From Shinella sp. (lineage in GTDB: Bacteria; Pseudomonadota; Alphaproteobacteria; Rhizobiales; Rhizobiaceae): DNA of 45,644 nt. Shown one piece after another: positions 24,014 through 31,689 of the stretch (the stretch's first letter is position 1; each line of letters starts with the position of its first letter). The notes beneath the pieces were generated by a model. It was not told where the DNA came from. It did no database searches and was given only the letters and a program-made list of their open reading frames with translations. The stretch spans positions 1 through 45,644 of the forward strand of contig QFQX01000037.1 in assembly GCA_003248775.1 (NCBI GenBank), given 5' to 3'. The position numbers and the translations under genes were made by a program.

Positions 24014-24162
24014 GACCCCCTCTGGGCTGCCGCCCATTTCCCCCACAGGGGGGGAGAACACCAGTGGCAATGCCCCAATCCCATTCCGACGCGGCTGCGG
24101 CGGGTTAAGCCCCTCCCATTTGTGGGGAGGGGTTGGGGAGGGGGCTTTGTCAGGAATGAAGT
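24014..24162. repeat. G/C-run palindromic intergenic repeat between phnJ and phnK
   Basis: Two facing hairpin units make up nearly the whole gap. One is around CCCCCTCTGGG ... CCCCCACAGGGGGGGAG (24017-24058); the other is AAGCCCCTCCCATTTGTGGG then GAGGGGTTGGGGAGGGGGCTT (24108-24155). The outer CCCCCTC and GAGGGGG arms are complementary, so the element could fold as a whole. Similar C/G-run elements are scattered between genes in rhizobial genomes. It interrupts an otherwise tight operon and is transcribed as part of the phn message. Confidence 0.7.
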
Positions 24163-25065
24163 TCATTCCGCAGCCTCCCTGTCCGTCGCCAGCAGGTGGC
24201 CGGCATGGCCTTGGTCCCGGCGTTCCTCGCAATGGTCGGTGTCGGAGCAGACGAACATGCGCCCGCCCTTGTCATCGAGAATGACCTCGTCGAGATAGAC
24301 GTTCTCGGCGCCGCAGAGCGCGCAGGGCTTGTCGAAGCGCTGGATCTCGAAGGGATGGTCCTCGAAATCGAGGCTCACGACTTCGGTGAAGGGCGGAATG
24401 GCGTAGATGCGTTTCTCGCGGCCGGCGCCGAAGAGCTGGAGCGCTTCCGACATGTGCATCTTCGGATTGTCGAACTTCGGCGTGGGCGAGGGGTCCATCA
24501 CGTAGCGACCGGCGACCTTGACGGGATAGGCATACGTCGTGGCGATCCGGCCGTTGCGGGCGATGTCCTCGTAGAGCTTCACATGCATGAGGCCGTATTC
24601 CTCAAGCGCATGCATCTTGCGGGTTTCCGTCTCGCGGGGCTCGAGGAAACGCAGCGGTTCCGGGATCGGCACCTGATAGACGAGCACATGGTTCTCGTTC
24701 AGCGTTTCTTCGGGAATGCGGTGGCGGGTCTGGATGATCGTCGCCTCGCGGGTGTGGGTGGTGACCGCGATATTGGCGACCTTCTGGAAAAAGGCCCGGA
24801 TGGAGACCGCATTGGTGGTGTCGTCGGCACCCTGGTCGATCACCTTCAGCACATCCTCGGGACCGAGGATCGAGGCTGTCACCTGCACGCCGCCCGTTCC
24901 CCAGCCATAGGGCATGGGCATTTCGCGGGAGGCGAAAGGCACCTGATAGCCGGGTATTGCGATGGCTTTCAGGATCGCGCGGCGGATCATCCGCTTGGTC
25001 TGTTCGTCGAGATAAGCGAAATTATAGCTCGCCAGGTCGCCATACTGTGAAACTTCTTGCGTCAT
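24163..25065 (-). CDS. phnJ: Alpha-D-ribose 1-methylphosphonate 5-phosphate C-P lyase
   Basis: Radical SAM enzyme that cleaves the carbon-phosphorus bond, 300 residues. The iron-sulfur cysteines Cys248, Cys251, Cys273 and Cys279 follow the C-x2-C-x21-C-x5-C pattern of E. coli PhnJ. The glycyl-radical position corresponds to Gly39 in AIPGYQVPFASREMPMPYGWG. All required residues seem present, so the enzyme should work. AAGGA lies 10 bases before the ATG at 25065. A 139-base gap separates it from phnI, and that gap carries a small ORF on the opposite strand. Confidence 0.97.
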   Translation of the reverse strand: MTQEVSQYGDLASYNFAYLDEQTKRMIRRAILKAIAIPGYQVPFASREMPMPYGWGTGGVQVTASILGPEDVLKVIDQGADDTTNAVSIRAFFQKVANIAVTTHTREATIIQTRHRIPEETLNENHVLVYQVPIPEPLRFLEPRETETRKMHALEEYGLMHVKLYEDIARNGRIATTYAYPVKVAGRYVMDPSPTPKFDNPKMHMSEALQLFGAGREKRIYAIPPFTEVVSLDFEDHPFEIQRFDKPCALCGAENVYLDEVILDDKGGRMFVCSDTDHCEERRDQGHAGHLLATDREAAE

Positions 25066-25100
25066 CGGGCGTTGTCCTTGCTCTGAAGGAGGTGCTGGAT

Positions 25101-25193
25101 ATGGAAGTCAGCCTGATACTCACAATCATCATTGCGACAATGATCGCCACGACCGTCATCAGTGCGTACTGGTTCCAGGAAGAAAGGGACTAG
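25101..25193 (+). CDS. Possible 30-residue membrane peptide antisense to the phn operon
   Basis: A short plus-strand ORF in the phnI-phnJ gap, opposite to all surrounding genes. It encodes MEVSLILTIIIATMIATT, then VISAYWFQEERD and a TAG stop: one hydrophobic helix (about 4-23) with a short charged tail. AAGGAGGTG, a near-perfect Shine-Dalgarno sequence, lies 6 bases before the ATG. A 7-base inverted repeat, ATCATTG/CAATGAT (25128-25144), falls inside it. No family was recognised. It may be a small regulatory or toxin-like membrane peptide, or a chance ORF; the ribosome-binding site is the main argument. Confidence 0.45.
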   Translation: MEVSLILTIIIATMIATTVISAYWFQEERD

Positions 25194-25204
25194 GTCGATG
25201 AAGG

Positions 25205-26314
25205 TCATTCCGCAGCCTCTGCGCGTGTGGCGTTGATATCGCCGCGCGCGGTTTCGAAGTCGCGGCGCATCCGGCGAACAAGATCGAGTTCGGCCTGGAA
25301 GTCGACATAGTGCGGCAGCTTGAGGTGCTCCACGAAGCCCGTGGCCTGGACATTATCGGAATGCGAGATGACGAATTCCTCGTCCTGCGCCGGTGCGACG
25401 ATGTCCTCGCCGAGTTCGGTCGCGCGAAGCGCCCGGTCCACCAAGGACATTGCCATGGCCTTGCGCTCGCTCTGGCCGAACACGAGACCGTAGCCGCGGG
25501 TAAACTGCGGAGGGGCCTTGGCCGAGCCCTTGAACTGGTTCACCATCTGGCATTCGGTCACGCGGATGGGGCCGAGCGAAACGGCAAAGCCGAGTTCCGC
25601 CACCGCGATCTCCACCTCCACCTCACCGATGCGGATTTCTCCGGCGAAGGGATGCGTGCGGCCGTAACCGCGCTGGGTGGAGTAGGCGAGCGCCAGAAGA
25701 AAACCCTCGTCGCCGCGCGCCAGTGCCTGAAGGCGCAGGTCCCGGGTCATGGGAAACTCGATCGGCTCGCGCGTGATATCGCCCGCGACATGATCTTCCG
25801 GCATGTCGCCATCGGCCTCGACCAGACCTTCCTGGGCGAGAATGTCGGAGACGCGTATGACCGTTTCATCGGTTGCCGGCCGAAGCGCAGGCTCCTCCAC
25901 ATCCGCATCCTCAAGCATCGAGACATCGAGCAGGCGATGGGTGTAGTCGAAGGTCGGTCCGAGCAGCTGGCCACCCGGAAGGTCCTTGTAGGTTGCAGAG
26001 ACACGCCGCTCCACGCGCATGCGGCCGGTATCGATCGGGACGGAATAGCCGAAGCGCGGCAGTGTCGTGCGATAGGCCCTGAGCAGGAAGATCGCCTCGA
26101 TCATGTCGCCCCGCGCTTGCTTGACGGAGAGGGCGGCAAGCGCCCGGTCATGCAGCGAAGCTTCGGCCATGACGCGGTCAACGGCGAGCCCGAGTTGTTC
26201 GACGATCTGCTCAATGGTGAGCGAAGGCAGCGAACGGTCGCCCCGGCGTCGGTCGGCAAGCAGGCGATGGGCATTGGCGATGGCCGCCTCGCCACCTTTT
26301 ACGGCAACATACAT
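25205..26314 (-). CDS. phnI: C-P lyase core subunit PhnI
   Basis: Nucleosidase-like subunit of the C-P lyase core complex; with PhnG, PhnH and PhnL it forms alpha-D-ribose 1-methylphosphonate 5-triphosphate from ATP and phosphonate. The 369-residue protein has the PhnI N-terminus MYVAVKGGEAAIANAH, the central GGQLLGPTFDYTHRLLD and the late YGLVFGQSERKAMAMSLVDRAL and HSDNVQATGFVEHLKLPHYVDFQ blocks. AGGGAG precedes the ATG by about 11 bases. It starts 4 bases after the phnH stop. Confidence 0.96.
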   Translation of the reverse strand: MYVAVKGGEAAIANAHRLLADRRRGDRSLPSLTIEQIVEQLGLAVDRVMAEASLHDRALAALSVKQARGDMIEAIFLLRAYRTTLPRFGYSVPIDTGRMRVERRVSATYKDLPGGQLLGPTFDYTHRLLDVSMLEDADVEEPALRPATDETVIRVSDILAQEGLVEADGDMPEDHVAGDITREPIEFPMTRDLRLQALARGDEGFLLALAYSTQRGYGRTHPFAGEIRIGEVEVEIAVAELGFAVSLGPIRVTECQMVNQFKGSAKAPPQFTRGYGLVFGQSERKAMAMSLVDRALRATELGEDIVAPAQDEEFVISHSDNVQATGFVEHLKLPHYVDFQAELDLVRRMRRDFETARGDINATRAEAAE

Positions 26315-26318
26315 GGTC

Positions 26319-26927
26319 TCAAATCTCCCTTGCGGTGATCTTGCATGTCCGCGGCAGGCCGAGCATCTCGCCGCCTGCCGTCAGCACCACGTCGACGCCG
26401 CGCGGGAAAAGCGCCCGGTTGTCGGCCCACTGCCTGAGGAACATTTCCGGCAGGCCCTTCGGCGCGATATGCGTCGTTTCCTTGATGCCGGGACCGGTGA
26501 GCGCGAGGCCCGGCCCGCCTCCCAGGCTTGCGACCTCGATGACGATGGTCGTTGAACGGTCCGGATATTCCTGGGTGCCGGAGGAGAAGAGGCCGAAGGA
26601 GGCGAGCGCGGTTCCTGCCTCCGCGAAGGCGAAGCGGGCCTCGACCTTTTCCCGGGTCAGCGGTGCGCTGGTATGGAAGGAAATCCAGTCGGCGACCGGC
26701 GACTTGGAAAGACCGGCGGAGAGCCAGACCGGCGTATCGTGGTCGCAAAACGTCAGCGCGATGGCACCGGCCGCAGCCCCCAGCGGTGCCGGCGGGGCAA
26801 CCTGCGGCGCGACGGTACGAATGCTGCCGGGGCGGGCCATGCAGTCCATCAGCGTGCGAAAGACGCTCTGGGCGTGAAAGACCGGTTCGGTGAAACCACC
26901 GGTCAGGGCATCGGTCTTCGGATCCAT
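26319..26927 (-). CDS. phnH: C-P lyase core subunit PhnH
   Basis: Subunit of the PhnGHIJ core, 202 residues. Family features are GGFTEPVFHAQSVFRTLMDCMARPG at the N-terminus, the central LTFCDHDTPVWL strand, SGTQEYPDRSTT and the terminal FPRGVDVVLTAGGEMLGLPRTCKI. The start MDPKTDALTGGF at 26927 overlaps the phnG stop by ATGA, and GGGGAGAGG lies close upstream. The longer in-frame reading upstream overlaps phnG and was rejected. Confidence 0.95.
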   Translation of the reverse strand: MDPKTDALTGGFTEPVFHAQSVFRTLMDCMARPGSIRTVAPQVAPPAPLGAAAGAIALTFCDHDTPVWLSAGLSKSPVADWISFHTSAPLTREKVEARFAFAEAGTALASFGLFSSGTQEYPDRSTTIVIEVASLGGGPGLALTGPGIKETTHIAPKGLPEMFLRQWADNRALFPRGVDVVLTAGGEMLGLPRTCKITAREI

Positions 26928-27397
26928 CAGTCCTCTCCCCTTACCATGGTGAAGAAATCGACGCGGGTCGCTGCCGTCTCTTCCGCCTTGCCACGTTCCT
27001 CGGCCGCGATGCGGGTGGCGACCGGCTCGAGCAACCGGGCTTCGATGAGCGGTCGGTGTTCGGTCTCCTGCCACATCGCATCGAAGATCGCCGCAAGGCG
27101 GGCGCGGCTGCGGTCGGTGCCGAGCACATGGCCGTGGCCGACAGTGCCGGAGGAAAGCCGGATGGTGGCGCGGCTGACGGTCGCCTCGCCGAGATTGAAG
27201 GCCGCGCCGCCGCCACCGATGCGCCCGCGCACCATCACGAGGCCGGTTTCCGGTCCGCGCAACGGTGAGAAGTCGGGCTTAGGCTCAAGCGCCTCCCAGA
27301 CGGATTTCAACTCGGTGGCGGTCGCCCTCGCAAGGAGGTCTGTCACCCGCTTTCTCTGCGGCGCGCCGGCCGCCTCTTGTTGTTCTGCCGTGTCCAT
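26927..27397 (-). CDS. phnG: C-P lyase core subunit PhnG
   Basis: First gene of the C-P lyase operon, 156 residues, forming the core complex with PhnH, PhnI and PhnJ. The PhnG hallmarks are RGPETGLVMVRGRIGGGGAAFNLGEATVSRATIRL and GTVGHGHVLGTDRSRARLAAIFDAMWQ. The ATG start at 27397 is preferred to a TTG two codons upstream. A PhnF-type operator lies 16-33 bases upstream and a Pho-box-like site 68-85 bases upstream, so both phosphate starvation and phosphonate signals may act here. Confidence 0.95.
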   Translation of the reverse strand: MDTAEQQEAAGAPQRKRVTDLLARATATELKSVWEALEPKPDFSPLRGPETGLVMVRGRIGGGGAAFNLGEATVSRATIRLSSGTVGHGHVLGTDRSRARLAAIFDAMWQETEHRPLIEARLLEPVATRIAAEERGKAEETAATRVDFFTMVRGED

Positions 27398-27412
27398 TGC
27401 CAAATCCCAAAA

Positions 27413-27430
27413 TGTCTATTAATATAGACA
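27413..27430. promoter_or_regulatory. Candidate PhnF operator between phnG and phnF
   Basis: TGTCTATTAATATAGACA has two perfectly complementary 7-base arms (TGTCTAT, ATAGACA) with a 4-base centre. It lies between the likely phnG promoter and the phnG start codon, the position of a repressor site. GntR/HutC-type regulators bind similar two-arm repeats, and mycobacterial PhnF recognises a TATAGAC-containing palindrome. Confidence 0.65.
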
Positions 27431-27464
27431 ACCATACAAATTAGGTTATAGCTACCAATCGAGC

Positions 27465-27482
27465 GTGACAAGCGTGTGACAT
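27465..27482 (-). promoter_or_regulatory. Pho-box-like site upstream of phnG
   Basis: On the minus strand ATGTCAC-ACGC-TTGTCAC gives two 7-base repeats at 11-base spacing, each one base off the PhoB consensus CTGTCAC/T. CTATAA, a plausible -10 box, lies 13 bases after. This would drive phnG. The site overlaps the first bases of the divergent phnF gene, so PhoB binding here might also block phnF transcription or translation initiation. Confidence 0.6.
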
Positions 27483-28218
27483 GGCTGATGTAGGAACGGT
27501 TCAGAGACAGAAGGGCGTGGCGCTCTGGCGCCAGATCTCTGACAAGATCAGGGCGAATATTTCGGCCGGGGAATACGATGCCACCGGCATGGTGCCGCCC
27601 GAAACGGTGCTGGCCGAGCAGTTCGGGGTAAACCGTCACACCATCCGCAGCGCGCTTGCCGCGCTCGGTCAGGAGGGCATCGTTCGTGCCATGCAGGGCC
27701 GCGGAACGATGATCGAAGTGAAGGACCGCTTCAATTTCCCGATCGGCCTGCGCACCCGCTTCACCCAGGGCATCGGCCGTCAGGCCCGCGATATCGAGGG
27801 TTTTCTCCTGTCATCGGCGCGCGAGCTTGCCACGACGGAAGTCGCCCGCTGGCTGAAGCTTGGCGCAGGCACCGAGGTCATAAGGCTGGAAGCGGTGCGC
27901 AAGGCCGATGGCCGCGCCCTTTCGCGGGCAACGACGTGGTTTCCGGCGGCCCGTTTCGAGGGCATTGCGGAAATCTTCGCGAAGACGGGTTCGGTGACGC
28001 AGGCTCTGTCGAAATTCGGCGTTGGCGATTACCTGCGTGACACGACGGAAATCACCGCCCGTCACGCGGAACCCGATGACGTCGCCACGCTGGAACTGAC
28101 GCCGGGCGCGATCGTTCTCGTCACCCGTGCGCTCAATACCGATCTCGACGGGCAACCGATCCAGTATTCGATCACGCGCTTTCCCGCGGATCGCGTTCAA
28201 TTCACCATCGGTGCCTGA
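27481..28218 (+). CDS. phnF: GntR-family repressor of phosphonate genes, PhnF
   Basis: HutC/FarR-subgroup GntR regulator, 245 residues. The N-terminal winged helix has KGVALWRQISDKIRANI, PPETVLAEQFGVNRHTIRSALAAL and IVRAMQGRGTMI, and the C-terminal UTRA effector domain ends in QYSITRFPADRVQFTI. It is divergent from phnG, 83 bases apart, with a perfect inverted repeat between them. The ATG at 27481 has no strong ribosome-binding site. A Pho-box-like site overlaps the start codon. It most probably represses phnG and itself until phosphonate is present. Confidence 0.92.
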   Translation: MADVGTVQRQKGVALWRQISDKIRANISAGEYDATGMVPPETVLAEQFGVNRHTIRSALAALGQEGIVRAMQGRGTMIEVKDRFNFPIGLRTRFTQGIGRQARDIEGFLLSSARELATTEVARWLKLGAGTEVIRLEAVRKADGRALSRATTWFPAARFEGIAEIFAKTGSVTQALSKFGVGDYLRDTTEITARHAEPDDVATLELTPGAIVLVTRALNTDLDGQPIQYSITRFPADRVQFTIGA

Positions 28219-28237
28219 TCGGGGGAACTGAACGAGG

Positions 28238-28274
28238 AAAAATCAGGGCGCACCGGTCTCCGGCGCGCCCTGAT
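28238..28274 (-). terminator. Intrinsic terminator of gpmA (possibly bidirectional with phnF)
   Basis: ATCAGGGCGC (28242-28251) and GCGCCCTGAT (28265-28274) form a perfect 10-base-pair stem. On the minus strand the stem is followed by TTTTT-rich sequence (28238-28242), so it ends the gpmA message. On the plus strand the following CCTGTTTAG is a weaker tract, but the hairpin lies only 23 bases after phnF and may stop that transcript as well. Confidence 0.85.
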
Positions 28275-28279
28275 CCTGT

Positions 28280-28915
28280 TTAGTGGGCGCCGGACATGTC
28301 GCCGAGCACTTCCTTGGAAGCGACGGTGGAGTCGGCCTTGAGCTTGTAGACCATCGGCACCCCGGTCGCGAGGTTGAGCTTGAGGATCTCTTCCTTGGAA
28401 AGGCGGTCGAGCACCATCACGAGGGCCCGCAGCGAATTGCCGTGGGCGGCAACCAGCACGGTTTCGCCACGCAGAACGCGCGGCAGGATTTCCGTCATGT
28501 AATAGGGCCAGACGCGGGCGCCGGTGTCGCGCAGGCTTTCGCCGCCCGGAGGCGGAACGTCGTAGGAGCGGCGCCAGACGTGCACCTGTTCCTCGCCCCA
28601 TTTGGCGCGGGCGTCGTCCTTGTTGAGGCCGGAGAGATCGCCGTAGTCACGCTCGTTCAGCGCTTCGTCGCGGATGGTCTCGAGATCGGGCTGGCCGACA
28701 TTGTCGAGCACGATCTGGCAGGTCCGCTGGGCGCGGCTCAGCGCGGACGTGTAGGCCACGTCGAACTTGATGCCGGTGTCGGCAAGCGCCTTGCCGCCGG
28801 CATTGGCTTCCTGCACGCCAAGTTCGGTCAAACCCGGATCGCGCCAGCCGGTGAAAAGGTTCTTGAGGTTCCATTCGCTCTGGCCGTGACGAACGAGCAC
28901 GAGAGTACCAGTCAT
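28280..28915 (-). CDS. gpmA: 2,3-bisphosphoglycerate-dependent phosphoglycerate mutase
   Basis: Glycolytic enzyme interconverting 3- and 2-phosphoglycerate through a phosphohistidine. The 211-residue protein has LVRHGQSEWN with catalytic His10, TSALSRAQRT, LNERDYGDLSGLNK and the second active-site histidine in AAHGNSLRAL. It is the shorter alphaproteobacterial form (E. coli GpmA has about 250 residues). It follows dapB by 23 bases and ends just before a strong terminator. Confidence 0.95.
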   Translation of the reverse strand: MTGTLVLVRHGQSEWNLKNLFTGWRDPGLTELGVQEANAGGKALADTGIKFDVAYTSALSRAQRTCQIVLDNVGQPDLETIRDEALNERDYGDLSGLNKDDARAKWGEEQVHVWRRSYDVPPPGGESLRDTGARVWPYYMTEILPRVLRGETVLVAAHGNSLRALVMVLDRLSKEEILKLNLATGVPMVYKLKADSTVASKEVLGDMSGAH

Positions 28916-28938
28916 TGCAAAAATCCTCCGAGGAAAAA

Positions 28939-29763
28939 TTATTGGGTGGGATTGAGCCCGAGCACGTCGAGCATGGAATAGAGACCGGGCTTCTGGTCAT
29001 AGGCCCAAAGGGCCGCCTTGACCGCGCCGCGCGCGAAGATCGTGCGGTCGCCGGCGCTGTGGGAGAGCGTCACCAGCTCGCTTTCGCCGGCGAGGATGAC
29101 CGAATGTTCGCCGATGACGGAACCGCCGCGCAGCGTGGCAAAGCCGATGGAGCCGGCCTCGCGCGGGCCGGTATGGCCGTCGCGCACGCGCACCGAATGG
29201 CCGGCGAGGTCGATGTCGCGGCCCTTCGCGGCGGCTTCGCCGAGCAGCAAAGCGGTTCCCGAGGGAGCGTCAACCTTGTGCTTGTGATGCATTTCCAGGA
29301 CCTCGATGTCCCATCCGGCCGCGTCGAGCGCGCGAGCCGCCTGCTGCACGAGCACCGAGAGCAGGTTGACGCCAAGGCTCATATTGCCTGATTTGACGAT
29401 CCGCGCATGGCGGGCGGCGGCCTCGATCTTTGCTTCATGTTCGGGCTGGCAGCCGGTGGTGCCGATCACATGGACGATGCGGGCCTGCGCCGCCAGCGCG
29501 GCAAATTCCGTCGTGGTCTGGGGAGCGGTGAAGTCGATGACGCCATGGGCGTCGAGGAAAGCCGCAAGCGGATCGTCGGTCACGGCAACGCCGACCGGGC
29601 CGAGGCCCGCGATATCACCGGCGTCCTTGCCGACCAGCGGTGAACCGGGACGCACAACGGCCGCATGAAGGGTCGCGCCTTCGGTCGCGTGAATGATGCG
29701 GATGAGCGCCTGGCCCATGCGCCCACCGGCACCGACGACGACGAGCTTCATTGCATCCTTCAT
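28939..29763 (-). CDS. dapB: 4-hydroxy-tetrahydrodipicolinate reductase
   Basis: NAD(P)H-dependent reductase of the diaminopimelate/lysine pathway, 274 residues. The nucleotide-binding motif VVGAGGRMGQ is at the N-terminus, GTTGC and KSGNMSLGVN follow, and the substrate loop EMHHKHKVDAPSGTA holds the catalytic His/Lys set. The ATG at 29763 is used, but an ATG four codons later (29751) has a better ribosome-binding sequence (AAGGA) and could be the true start. It lies 15 bases after the ABC exporter gene and ahead of gpmA. Confidence 0.95.
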   Translation of the reverse strand: MKDAMKLVVVGAGGRMGQALIRIIHATEGATLHAAVVRPGSPLVGKDAGDIAGLGPVGVAVTDDPLAAFLDAHGVIDFTAPQTTTEFAALAAQARIVHVIGTTGCQPEHEAKIEAAARHARIVKSGNMSLGVNLLSVLVQQAARALDAAGWDIEVLEMHHKHKVDAPSGTALLLGEAAAKGRDIDLAGHSVRVRDGHTGPREAGSIGFATLRGGSVIGEHSVILAGESELVTLSHSAGDRTIFARGAVKAALWAYDQKPGLYSMLDVLGLNPTQ

Positions 29764-29778
29764 GATGGTACGCTGTCC

Positions 29779-31569
29779 CTAGCTGAGATCGTTTTGTGGG
29801 GTGGGCTGCAGGTTGTTGAGGCGAGCGTAGAGCCCGTCCGGACGCTGCGCAAGGCTCTCATGCGTGCCTTCCTCGGCGATCCGGCCCTCATGCATGACGA
29901 TGATCTTGTCGGCCTTGATGACGGTCGAGAGGCGGTGGGCAATCACGACCACGGTGCGGCCATGCATGGCCTGGTCGAGCGCCTTCTGCACGGCAGCTTC
30001 GGATTCGGTGTCGAGCGCAGACGTCGCCTCATCGAGCAGCAGGATCGGTGCGTTGCGCACGAGAGCGCGGGCAATCGAAAGCCGCTGCCGCTGGCCGCCG
30101 GAAAGGGTCACGCCGTTTTCGCCGACCGGCGTATCGTAGCCGAGAGGCTGCGCGGTGATGAAGTCGTGGGCATAGGCAAGCCGGGCGGCATCCTCGATTT
30201 CCGCATTCGTCGCATCCGGGCGACCGTAGCGGATGTTGTCGCGGATCGTGCCTTCGAAGAGATAGGGCTGCTGCGAAACATAGGCGATGTGCTTGCGCAG
30301 CGATGCCTTGGTCACGTCGGCGATGTTCTGCCCATCGATCAGGATTTCGCCGCTCGAGGGATCGTAAAAGCGCGGGATGAGCGTAACGACGGTCGATTTG
30401 CCGGCGCCGGAGGGGCCGACGAGAGCGGTTGTCTTGCCGCCTTCGGCAACGAAATCGATGCCCTTGAGCACCTTCTCGTTTTCGCCATAGGCGAACGTCA
30501 CGCCGCGGAACTCGATCGATGCATCGGTGACGGCGAGATCGGCCGCACCCGGCTTTTCCCGCTGATGCGGCTGCATGTCGAGAATTTCGTAGATCATCCG
30601 CGCATTGACGACGGCGCGTTCCATCTGCACCTGCAGCTTGGCGAGCCGCTTGGCCGGTTCATAGGCCATCAGCAATGCGGTGACGAAAGAGAAGAAGGCG
30701 CCCGGCAGCATGCCGCCATAGATCGAGCGGAAGGCCGCATAGGCAATAACGCTGGAAATCGCCACACCGGCAAAGGTTTCGGTGAGCGGCGAGGTGCGCT
30801 CGCTAAGCCGCGCGATCCGGTTCGACCGCTTCTCGGCAGACTCGATGGTAACGCTGACCTTGCGTTCGAGCTGCTCTTCCATCGTGAAGGCCTTGACGAT
30901 GGCGATGCCCTGCACCGTCTCCTGCATCGCCCCCAGCACATGGCTGTTGAAGATGATCGCCTCCTTCGTCGCCGCGCGCAGGCGCTTGGAAATGTAGCGC
31001 AGCGCATAGAGCAGCGGCGGCGCGACCACGAAGACGATCAGCGTCAGCATCGGGTCCTTGAAGATCATCACGCCGATCAGCGCGACGAGGCTCAGCAGGT
31101 CACGCGCCGTCGAGGTCACCGTCAGGTTGAGAACGTCGCGGATGCCGTTGATGTTCTGGCTGATCTGGGCGGCGAGATGGGCCGAGCGGGATTCGTTGAA
31201 GTAGCCGAGCGACAGCGTCATCAGATGGGCGAAGAGCCGGCGCTGGTAACGCGCCACGATGTTGTTGCCGATCTTCGAAAGGGTCACGGCCTGACCGTAG
31301 CTTGCAAACCCGCGCAGCACGAAGGCGGCGAGGATGGAGCCGCAGATCAGCCAGACGAGGTCGGCGCGCTTGTTGGCGAAGGCCTCGTTGACCACGGATT
31401 CCATGATCCACGCGGTAAAGGCGGTCGTGAGGGCGACGGTCGCCAGACAGATGACGGCGAATATGTATCCGCGGATGTGGTCGCGGCCGTTTTCGGCGAT
31501 GATGCGTTTGAGGACTGCCGTCACGCTGTTCGAGCTGATAGCGGTCGTCTGTGTTCTGGAGGCGTCCAA
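29779..31569 (-). CDS. ABC exporter, MsbA/lipid-multidrug type (fused permease-ATPase)
   Basis: Half-size ABC exporter of 596 residues that would work as a homodimer in the inner membrane. An ABC_membrane domain (about 35-320, six helices) precedes the ATPase with Walker A GPSGAGKST, Q-loop SQQPYLFEGTIRDN, signature LSGGQRQRLS and Walker B ILLLDEATSALD. The closest family type is MsbA/LmrA, so lipid or drug export is likely but unproven. The start at 31569 is TTG, with GGGGAT 10-15 bases upstream; a GTG 15 codons later is possible. Neighbours glk and dapB give no clear functional hint. Confidence 0.88.
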   Translation of the reverse strand: MDASRTQTTAISSNSVTAVLKRIIAENGRDHIRGYIFAVICLATVALTTAFTAWIMESVVNEAFANKRADLVWLICGSILAAFVLRGFASYGQAVTLSKIGNNIVARYQRRLFAHLMTLSLGYFNESRSAHLAAQISQNINGIRDVLNLTVTSTARDLLSLVALIGVMIFKDPMLTLIVFVVAPPLLYALRYISKRLRAATKEAIIFNSHVLGAMQETVQGIAIVKAFTMEEQLERKVSVTIESAEKRSNRIARLSERTSPLTETFAGVAISSVIAYAAFRSIYGGMLPGAFFSFVTALLMAYEPAKRLAKLQVQMERAVVNARMIYEILDMQPHQREKPGAADLAVTDASIEFRGVTFAYGENEKVLKGIDFVAEGGKTTALVGPSGAGKSTVVTLIPRFYDPSSGEILIDGQNIADVTKASLRKHIAYVSQQPYLFEGTIRDNIRYGRPDATNAEIEDAARLAYAHDFITAQPLGYDTPVGENGVTLSGGQRQRLSIARALVRNAPILLLDEATSALDTESEAAVQKALDQAMHGRTVVVIAHRLSTVIKADKIIVMHEGRIAEEGTHESLAQRPDGLYARLNNLQPTPQNDLS

Positions 31570-31689
31570 AATGAGGCCAATCCCCGTGAAACTGGGTCGT
31601 TGCGGGCGTCATGCCCTCTTTCTGCGCGCTCTATAGCCAGTGGAGGGCCGTTTGGCCATAGCCAATTGCTGCGCAGGCGAAAGGGCGGG

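Noticed and set aside
23981..24232. An 83-codon minus-strand frame between phnJ and phnK
   Set aside because: It is made largely of the G/C-run repeat and the phnJ 3' end in another frame.
24957..25193. A longer 78-codon version of the small plus-strand ORF at 25101
   Set aside because: The upstream part overlaps the 5' end of phnJ and is not hydrophobic or family-like, and the strong ribosome-binding site points to the ATG at 25101 instead.
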